Source of the DNA: Acidobacteriota bacterium
GTDB lineage: Bacteria > Acidobacteriota > Terriglobia > Terriglobales > Acidobacteriaceae
DNA: 48,403 nucleotides
Reading direction: 5' to 3'
Assembly: GCA_021805025.1 (NCBI GenBank)
Contig: JAJZGF010000001.1
Coordinates: forward strand, 98,783 to 147,185
The notes under the pieces: generated by a model
What the model saw: the letters and a program-made list of their open reading frames with translations, nothing else
Databases searched by the model: none
Told to the model about the DNA's origin: nothing
Made by a program: the position numbers and the translations under genes
Shown: piece after piece, positions 42,934 to 48,403 of the stretch
Layout: every line of letters starts with the position of its first letter
How positions within the stretch are numbered: the first letter of the stretch is position 1

Positions 42934-43923
42934 TCAAGCCAGCGGATTCTTCGCACGCAGTTCGGCCACAATCTCCGCTGCAGCCGCCCGCGCCTGGTCC
43001 GCCTTGTCGGGAGGAAAACTGATGGCGCCTACCCGCGCATGGCCGCCGCCGCCGTAGCGCTCGCATACCTGCGCCAGATTCACCATCTTCGCCGGATCAG
43101 CCTTCGTCCACGGATTTGACCCCACCGCTACCTTGGTGCGGAAACTCGACTTCGACAACCCGATCGAATACGTCGCCTGAGGGTGCAGATAGTACGGGAT
43201 GAACTTGTTGAAGCCTTCCAGCAGATGATCCGTGATGTCGAAGAAGATTGTCCCGTCGCGCTCTTCACTGCGCGCGCGAATCAACTCGATCGCCTCCCTG
43301 TGCCGCTCCAGCAGCGGAGGCAGCAGGCCGGCCACAAAAGGCTGCGCCAGCACCTCGGCCAACGGCATCTCGGTCAGCAGCGGAATCAGGCGCGGAATAA
43401 ACTCCGGGTCCTGCGTCGACTCGATAATCAGGGTCAGCTTCATCGCCGGTGCAGCCATCTCCACCGCAGCCTCCGGGCTCTCATACAAAGCGCCATCCAC
43501 AATGTTGGCCCATTGAATCAGATCGGACACCGGCGTTGTGTTGAAGGCGAAGCGCGTGGAAGCAATATGCGCCAGAAAGCTGGTGCAGGACGTGTACGTC
43601 GGGTCAAAGAACTTGCGCGCCGCGCAGGCTGGGTCGCGCTGGCAGGCCTTGAAGTTCTCCTGATCCTGAGGCGTCAGGAAGGCCGAAAGATGATGATCGA
43701 ACCACCATGTGATCCTGGGCGAAGCGGAGTATTTGAAGTCCACGATGACGTTCTCGTCACCCGTGAACTCGCTCTCGTCAAACAGCGCGCCCGCGCGATG
43801 CACCAGCCCGTGATACTCATAGGCGGCATCGGCCGAGACGCACTCGCGATGGAAGCGCGTGAACAGCGAGGCTGAGCAAGCTCCGTCAAAGCATTTGTCG
43901 TGATAGAAGACGCGAACCCGCAA
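42934..43923 (-). CDS. DHH/DHHA1 family phosphoesterase
   Basis: A 329-aa protein. The metal motifs of the DHH superfamily are in place: HDKCFDGACSA (motif I-like), VIVDFKYS (motif II) and WWFDHHLSAF (the DHH motif). GGGGHARVGAISF near the end is the DHHA1 substrate-binding motif. Relatives are nanoRNases, cyclic dinucleotide phosphodiesterases and RecJ-like nucleases. This variant, with an extra Cys-containing loop (ACQRDPACAARKFFDP), is not one I can assign. The start is TTG 43923 with GGAG nine bases upstream. It is divergent from the CPBP protease gene. Confidence 0.88.
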   Translation of the reverse strand: MRVRVFYHDKCFDGACSASLFTRFHRECVSADAAYEYHGLVHRAGALFDESEFTGDENVIVDFKYSASPRITWWFDHHLSAFLTPQDQENFKACQRDPACAARKFFDPTYTSCTSFLAHIASTRFAFNTTPVSDLIQWANIVDGALYESPEAAVEMAAPAMKLTLIIESTQDPEFIPRLIPLLTEMPLAEVLAQPFVAGLLPPLLERHREAIELIRARSEERDGTIFFDITDHLLEGFNKFIPYYLHPQATYSIGLSKSSFRTKVAVGSNPWTKADPAKMVNLAQVCERYGGGGHARVGAISFPPDKADQARAAAAEIVAELRAKNPLA

Positions 43924-44117
43924 AACGCACCGCTCCCTGGACCGACAATTTGGACCGAAAACTTCGAAAAATCCGGAAAGTTAAGCATCAAGGGCCGCGC
44001 CCCTTGTGTCAAGGTGCTGAGCAGGCGGATCTTCCATCCCGCTCGCGCCATCGCGGGCATCCCGGCCTTTCAGGCTCGTCTCGATTTTCTGTCTGTGCCG
44101 TCAGGGCCGGGGTTAAG

Positions 44118-44123
44118 TACAAT
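44118..44123 (+). promoter_or_regulatory. Putative -10 element of the CPBP protease gene
   Basis: GTACAAT (44117-44123) lies 40 bases before the start codon. It matches the motif before lon and the epimerase gene. No clear -35. Confidence 0.3.
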
Positions 44124-44163
44124 TCATTGCACAGGAAAGTCTGCATCGAACTGAGGAGCTTGC

Positions 44164-45333
44164 ATGGAGCCTGACGATCACTCCCCTGCCCCGGAGCCGG
44201 CCCGGACGCCAGACATAAACTCCGGCGACACGCTGCAATGGCCTGATTCCGCGTCATCAGCGCCGGGCTCAAAGCCGGAAGGCAAGCTGCGCCGGGTTTT
44301 CGTGGGCGCACAGGGCCTTCGAGCCGGCTGGTCCATCCTGCTGTTCGCAATCCTTTTGATCCTGTTCACCTTCCTCACCGGGTCCATTCTGGCCAAAGTG
44401 AGCCATCATGATCGAAAAGCAGGCTTCACGGCTGTCGCGGCGTTCCTCAGCGAGCTGGCTCCATTTCTGGGAATGCTCGGCGCAGCCGCGATTGTCGCCG
44501 TGCTGGAACGCCGCCGTATTCTCGACTACAACCTCGTGGATGTCCGCGGCGCATTGCATTTCTTCTCCGGCCTGGTCGCGGGCTTTCTGGCCTTGTCCGC
44601 GCTTGTGGGCAGCCTTGCCGCCGGCGGATGGCTGCATTTCGGGCCCGTCGCGCTCTCCGGCGCGGCCATCGTGCGCTTCGGAGCCCTTTGGGCCGCCGCG
44701 TTTCTCCTTGTGGGCTGCGTCGAAGAGGGAACATTCCGCTGCTATCTCCAGTTCACTCTCACCCGTGGCATCAACTTCTGGTGGGCGCTCGCCATCCTCG
44801 GCGCTGTATGCACTGAGCTGCTGCTGCGCTCCAAAGGCAACGGAGTCTGGGGCGTGTATGCGGTCGCGCTGATCGGGCTCGCCCCCTGCCTCTTCCTTCA
44901 CCTAAAAAGGGCGCCGAGCGCAGGCTTCTGGCAGGCTGCCTGGGTCTCTTCCACGCTCTTTGGCTTCGTGCATACCGGCAACAACGGCGAAAACTGGATC
45001 GGCATCTTCGCCGCCGCAGCCATCGGATTGGTCTTCTGCGTAAGTGTCCGCGTCACCGGATCTGCCTGGTGGGCCATTGGCTGCCACGCGGCATGGGACT
45101 GGTCAGAGACTTATTTCTACGGCACCGCCGACAGCGGCTTTTCGGCCCAGGGCCACCTGCTCACCACTGCCCCTTCAGGCAATCCGCTCTGGAGCGGCGG
45201 CGCGGACGGCCCCGAAGGCAGCCTGCTTGTGCTCGGGGTCGTCGCCGCCCTGCTTGTGGCGCTCCTGCTCCTCTACGCCCGGTCCCGCCCATCCGTCCTG
45301 GCCGCTCCCGTTTCCGCGGAACCCGCGCAATAG
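44164..45333 (+). CDS. CPBP family intramembrane metalloprotease
   Basis: A 389-aa membrane protein of the CPBP/Abi family (CAAX-protease and bacteriocin-processing relatives). After a hydrophilic N-terminus of about 50 residues come eight or so membrane segments. Family motif 1 is VEEGTFRCYLQ (the EExxxR glutamates), motif 2 is FGFVHTGNNGEN and motif 3 is GCHAAWDWSE, all with the expected metal-binding His or Glu. The substrate is unknown. GAGGAG precedes the ATG. The penicillin-acylase-family gene follows after 68 bases on the same strand. Confidence 0.9.
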   Translation: MEPDDHSPAPEPARTPDINSGDTLQWPDSASSAPGSKPEGKLRRVFVGAQGLRAGWSILLFAILLILFTFLTGSILAKVSHHDRKAGFTAVAAFLSELAPFLGMLGAAAIVAVLERRRILDYNLVDVRGALHFFSGLVAGFLALSALVGSLAAGGWLHFGPVALSGAAIVRFGALWAAAFLLVGCVEEGTFRCYLQFTLTRGINFWWALAILGAVCTELLLRSKGNGVWGVYAVALIGLAPCLFLHLKRAPSAGFWQAAWVSSTLFGFVHTGNNGENWIGIFAAAAIGLVFCVSVRVTGSAWWAIGCHAAWDWSETYFYGTADSGFSAQGHLLTTAPSGNPLWSGGADGPEGSLLVLGVVAALLVALLLLYARSRPSVLAAPVSAEPAQ

Positions 45334-45401
45334 ACCCTGGCGCCCGTTGCGCCCGCAGATTCTCGCCGCTGCCGCAAGTGGCGGTATCCTGTCTCTGACC
45401 G

Positions 45402-47870
45402 ATGGCTCACCCCGATACCGCAAATCCCACCCCGGCAACACGGCCCCGCGCGCTCAGGCGTCGCTGGCTTCGCATCCTGGCGTGGTCATTCGCCTGCGCA
45501 TGCACACTGCTCCTGGTGGCACTGGCCGCGGGCGTGCTTTGGCTGCGTGCAGCGGCACACGCTGCCCTGCCCACCCTCGATGGTGACCTGCATCTGAGCG
45601 GTCTCTCCGCGCCGGTTACGGTTCGGCGTGACACCCACGGCGTCCCTCATATCCAGGCCGCCACCCAGGCGGATCTATTTTTCGCCCAGGGCTACATCAC
45701 CGCGCAGGATCGCCTCTGGCAGATGGACATCTTTCGCCGCAACGCCAACGGAGAACTGGCCGAAGTGCTTGGCCCTTCGCTCCTCAAGCACGACATCGCC
45801 CAGCGTGTCCTGGAATACCGCAACACCGCCCGCCGCATCGAGGCGAACCTGCCCGTCGACGAGCGCGCCCGCCTCGACGCCTATGCCCGCGGCGTCAACC
45901 TCTACATCGCGCAGCACCAGGACACCTTGCCGCCCGAGTTCCGCCTGCTCCACTACCGTCCCGCTCCGTGGACCGGTGCCGACTCCATCTCCGTCGGCGT
46001 CATGATGGTGGCGATGCTCGATACACACTGGGATGTGAAGCTGACCCGCGAGCAGATCGCATCCCGCCTGCACAATTCCAAGCTCGAGTCCGACCTCTAT
46101 CCTGTCGGCTCCTGGCGCGACCGCCCGCCCACCGGCGAACTGATCGACCTGAGCAAGCCCCACCCCGAGCCGCCGCCCTCCACGGACGACGATGAGGACG
46201 ACGACCGCAGCCAGGCCAGCGTTCTTCCCGATCAGGACCTTGCCGACCTGCGCGCGCAACTCGGCCTGCCCAACTGCGCAGGGTGCAGAGCGGGCTCCAA
46301 CAACTGGGTCATCGCCGGCCGGCACACAGCCAGCGGAAAGCCGTTGCTCTCGAACGACATGCACCTCCCGCTCACCGTGCCCAACATCTGGTACATGGCC
46401 GACCTCAGTGCACCCGGCTACCATGCCGCGGGCGTCACGCTTGCCGGTTTGCCCTACGTCATCGCCGGACACAACGAACACGTTGCCTGGGGATTCACGG
46501 CCCTCTACGCCGACGTGCAGGATTTGTTCATCGAAAAACTCGACGGCAAAGGCCACTACCTTGCGCCCGATGGAAGCTGGCAGCCCCTCGGCATCGACCC
46601 CGAGACCATCCGCATTCGCGGGGGCCGCGACGTTACCGTCAATGTGCAGGTCACCGCGCACGGCCCCCTGCTCAATCCCATTCTCAAAAACGAAACGCGC
46701 CCCATCGCTCTCCGATGGCCCCTCTACGACTCGAGCCAGAATGCATTGCCCATCTACGCCCTCAACACCGCCGCAAACTGGGCCGATTTCTCCGCAGCCC
46801 TGGCGCAATGGTGCTGGCCTACCCAGAACGTCGTCTACTCCGACGACCAGGGCCACATCGCGTACCACGCCGTGGGCCGCGTACCGCTCCGCCCCGCAGG
46901 CCTGCAGGCCGTCCCCATCGCCGACGCGCGCCACGAGTGGCAGGGTTACATTCCGTTCGACGGTCTGCCCAACGCCTTCGATCCGCCCGCAGGCTTTCTG
47001 GCCACAGCCAACGCCCGCGTCACCACCGACAAGTCGCCCTACCCGCTCTCACTCGAGTGGGTTGACCCCTACCGCATCGAGCGCATCTACAAGGCCCTCC
47101 AGGGCCGCGACCAGCTCAAGCCCGCCGACATGCTCGCCATGCAGACCGATATTTACAGCGAGGTCGATCAGGAACTTGCCCACCGCTTCGCCTACGCCAT
47201 TGATCACGCCGACAACGTAGACGATCGCCTGCGCGCCGCGGCTGATCTGATGCGCAGTTGGGATGGACGCCTCACCACAGACTCCGCCGCAGCCTCGATC
47301 GTCACGCAAACGCGCATGGCGCTCCGGCCCATGCTGCTGGAGCCCAGACTCGGCAAGGATGCCGCGCTCTACCGCTGGTCGGAGTCCAACTTCGCCGAGG
47401 AGGAAATCATCATGCACGCCTTTCCGGAGTGGCTCCCGCCTGCCTACAAGAACTGGGACAACCTGCTCGCCGCGGCCGTCCGCAAAGGCATGGAAACGGG
47501 CAAGGCGCCCGCCGACGTGAGCCACTGGACCTACGGTAGCTGGCACGTCGTCGATATCCAGCATCCACTCGCGCCCTTCCTGCCCATCATCAGACGCATC
47601 GCAGGCGCCGGGCCTCAGCCGCTCAGCGGAGACACCACCACCGTCAAGCAGGTGGGCCGCGACTTTGGCCCATCGCAGCGCTTCACCATGGACTGGAGCA
47701 ACATCGACGGCTCCACTGAGGACATCGTGCTTGGCGAAAGCGGCAACCCTTACAGCCCCTACTTCCGCGACCAGTGGCAGGACTACTACAACGGCGTCAC
47801 CTTCGCGCTGCCCTTCACGCCGGCGGCCGTCGGCGCCCAGACGCGGCACATGCTGCGTCTGCTGCCATGA
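45402..47870 (+). CDS. Penicillin acylase family N-terminal nucleophile hydrolase
   Basis: An 822-aa Ntn-hydrolase precursor. An N-terminal hydrophobic segment (about 25-47) acts as signal or anchor. The alpha chain has DTHGVPHIQAATQADLFFAQ and GYITAQDRLWQMDIFRR. An acidic spacer (STDDDEDDDRSQ) ends before RAG-SNNWVIAG, where autocleavage would expose Ser299 as the catalytic N-terminal nucleophile of the beta chain. Downstream GHNEHVAWGFTAL and the later Asn/Arg motifs fit the family. Substrates could be acyl-homoserine lactones or other amides; not decidable here. Its stop overlaps the start of the next gene by ATGA. Confidence 0.92.
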   Translation: MAHPDTANPTPATRPRALRRRWLRILAWSFACACTLLLVALAAGVLWLRAAAHAALPTLDGDLHLSGLSAPVTVRRDTHGVPHIQAATQADLFFAQGYITAQDRLWQMDIFRRNANGELAEVLGPSLLKHDIAQRVLEYRNTARRIEANLPVDERARLDAYARGVNLYIAQHQDTLPPEFRLLHYRPAPWTGADSISVGVMMVAMLDTHWDVKLTREQIASRLHNSKLESDLYPVGSWRDRPPTGELIDLSKPHPEPPPSTDDDEDDDRSQASVLPDQDLADLRAQLGLPNCAGCRAGSNNWVIAGRHTASGKPLLSNDMHLPLTVPNIWYMADLSAPGYHAAGVTLAGLPYVIAGHNEHVAWGFTALYADVQDLFIEKLDGKGHYLAPDGSWQPLGIDPETIRIRGGRDVTVNVQVTAHGPLLNPILKNETRPIALRWPLYDSSQNALPIYALNTAANWADFSAALAQWCWPTQNVVYSDDQGHIAYHAVGRVPLRPAGLQAVPIADARHEWQGYIPFDGLPNAFDPPAGFLATANARVTTDKSPYPLSLEWVDPYRIERIYKALQGRDQLKPADMLAMQTDIYSEVDQELAHRFAYAIDHADNVDDRLRAAADLMRSWDGRLTTDSAAASIVTQTRMALRPMLLEPRLGKDAALYRWSESNFAEEEIIMHAFPEWLPPAYKNWDNLLAAAVRKGMETGKAPADVSHWTYGSWHVVDIQHPLAPFLPIIRRIAGAGPQPLSGDTTTVKQVGRDFGPSQRFTMDWSNIDGSTEDIVLGESGNPYSPYFRDQWQDYYNGVTFALPFTPAAVGAQTRHMLRLLP

Positions 47871-48403
47871 CAGCTCTGTCGCCGGCACGCACGCGCGCGC
47901 TCGCCGGACCCGCCATCATTCTTGTCGCAGCCCTCATCGCTTCCATGGCGCTCATGATCCGCGGCGCCTCTTGCGGCCACGACTTTGACTTCCATCTCAT
48001 CAGCTGGATCGACGCGCTGCACAGTTGGCGTCAGGGCATCCTCTATCCGCACTGGGCGCCCAGCGCCAACTACGGCGCAGGCGAGCCGCGCTTTGTCTTC
48101 TATCCGCCGCTCACCTGGATGGCCGGCGCCATGCTTCGTGCCCTGCTGCCCTGGAAAGGCGTTCCCGCCGCGCTCACCTTCCTCATGCTATTCGCCGCGG
48201 GGCTGGCCACACGCGCCCTCGCGCGCCAGATTCTCCCAAGCGCGCCGGCAACATTTGCCGGCTGCGTGGCCATCTTCTCCGGCTACACACTCTTCACGGC
48301 CTACGAGCGTTCCGCATTCGGCGAGCTGACCGGCAGCATCTGGATGCCTTTGCTGCTCCTGTTCCTTCTGCGCGAATGCGGTCCCGCAGCCCGCGGCTGG
48401 CGG
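47867..48403 (+). CDS. Multispanning membrane protein, glycosyltransferase-C/YfhO-like (3' partial)
   Basis: 179 codons are visible before the window ends. The ATG overlaps the penicillin acylase stop (ATGA), so translation is coupled. There is a first membrane helix (AIILVAALIASMALMI), then a loop with CGHDFDFHLISWIDALHSW and PRFVFYPPLTWMAG. Such acidic first loops with DFHL and a following FYPP are typical of large membrane glycosyltransferase-C-like proteins, sometimes labelled 6-pyruvoyl-tetrahydropterin-synthase-related. More hydrophobic helices follow. Donor and acceptor are unknown, and the C-terminal half is outside the window. Confidence 0.75.
   Translation, partial: MTALSPARTRALAGPAIILVAALIASMALMIRGASCGHDFDFHLISWIDALHSWRQGILYPHWAPSANYGAGEPRFVFYPPLTWMAGAMLRALLPWKGVPAALTFLMLFAAGLATRALARQILPSAPATFAGCVAIFSGYTLFTAYERSAFGELTGSIWMPLLLLFLLRECGPAARGWR

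Overview
The window looks like a chromosomal segment of an Acidobacteriota bacterium, probably the Acidobacteriaceae/Terriglobia group. The evidence is a uniformly GC-rich, housekeeping-dense sequence, the order tig-clpP-clpX-lon, a uppS-cdsA-dxr-rseP block, a secretin with a C-terminal cohesin-like domain, and several acidobacterial-type secreted proteins. This assignment rests on remembered gene order and protein style, not on a search. I see no prophage, insertion sequence, CRISPR array or rRNA. One tRNA gene (Gly, anticodon CCC) is present.

Layout. 1-4290: molybdenum hydroxylase of the PaoABC type (FAD/4Fe-4S subunit cut by the left edge, molybdopterin subunit, XdhC-type maturation factor). 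4298-6244: DJ-1/PfpI protein, family-5 type uracil-DNA glycosylase with a probably leaderless start, and an exported cupin. 6292-9764: tRNA-Gly, then convergent genes for an exported aldose 1-epimerase and an exported Gfo/Idh/MocA oxidoreductase separated by a strong hairpin, and a small outer-membrane-like protein. 9777-17180: CPCC zinc-binding protein, then the proteostasis cluster trigger factor, ClpP, ClpX, (CDGSH protein on the other strand), Lon, and the GTPase EngB. 17177-21813: a leftward group made of a cohesin-bearing secretin, two pseudopilins, a secreted protein of unknown function, and an unrecognised protein with a urocanase-like stretch. 22013-28762: smpB, an AT-richer fused MFS/spermidine-synthase-like gene, leucyl aminopeptidase, and argS. 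Directly behind the argS stop lies an intact 3' remnant of formate-tetrahydrofolate ligase.

28929-34353: metG, a TatD nuclease, a YajQ protein, a long-chain polyprenyl diphosphate synthase and an O-methyltransferase, all rightward. 34366-39274: a leftward envelope and isoprenoid operon (uppS, cdsA, dxr, rseP and a YbgC-type thioesterase). 39546-43923: zinc-ribbon XRE regulator divergent from an HD-domain protein, then a crotonase, phosphofructokinase and a DHH/DHHA1 phosphoesterase. 44164-48403: CPBP intramembrane protease, penicillin-acylase-family hydrolase, and a translationally coupled multispanning membrane protein cut by the right edge.

The main themes are protein quality control (tig, clpXP, lon, smpB, pepA, rseP), envelope lipid and isoprenoid supply (dxr, polyprenyl synthase, uppS, cdsA), and export (secretin and pseudopilins). 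I did not find a convincing, wholly undescribed multi-gene system. The most unusual items are the fhs remnant in frame behind argS, the cohesin-secretin operon with its unknown partners, the urocanase-like protein, the His-rich trigger factor N-terminus, a CRP/FNR-like palindrome before phosphofructokinase, and a set of recurrent -10-like promoter motifs.
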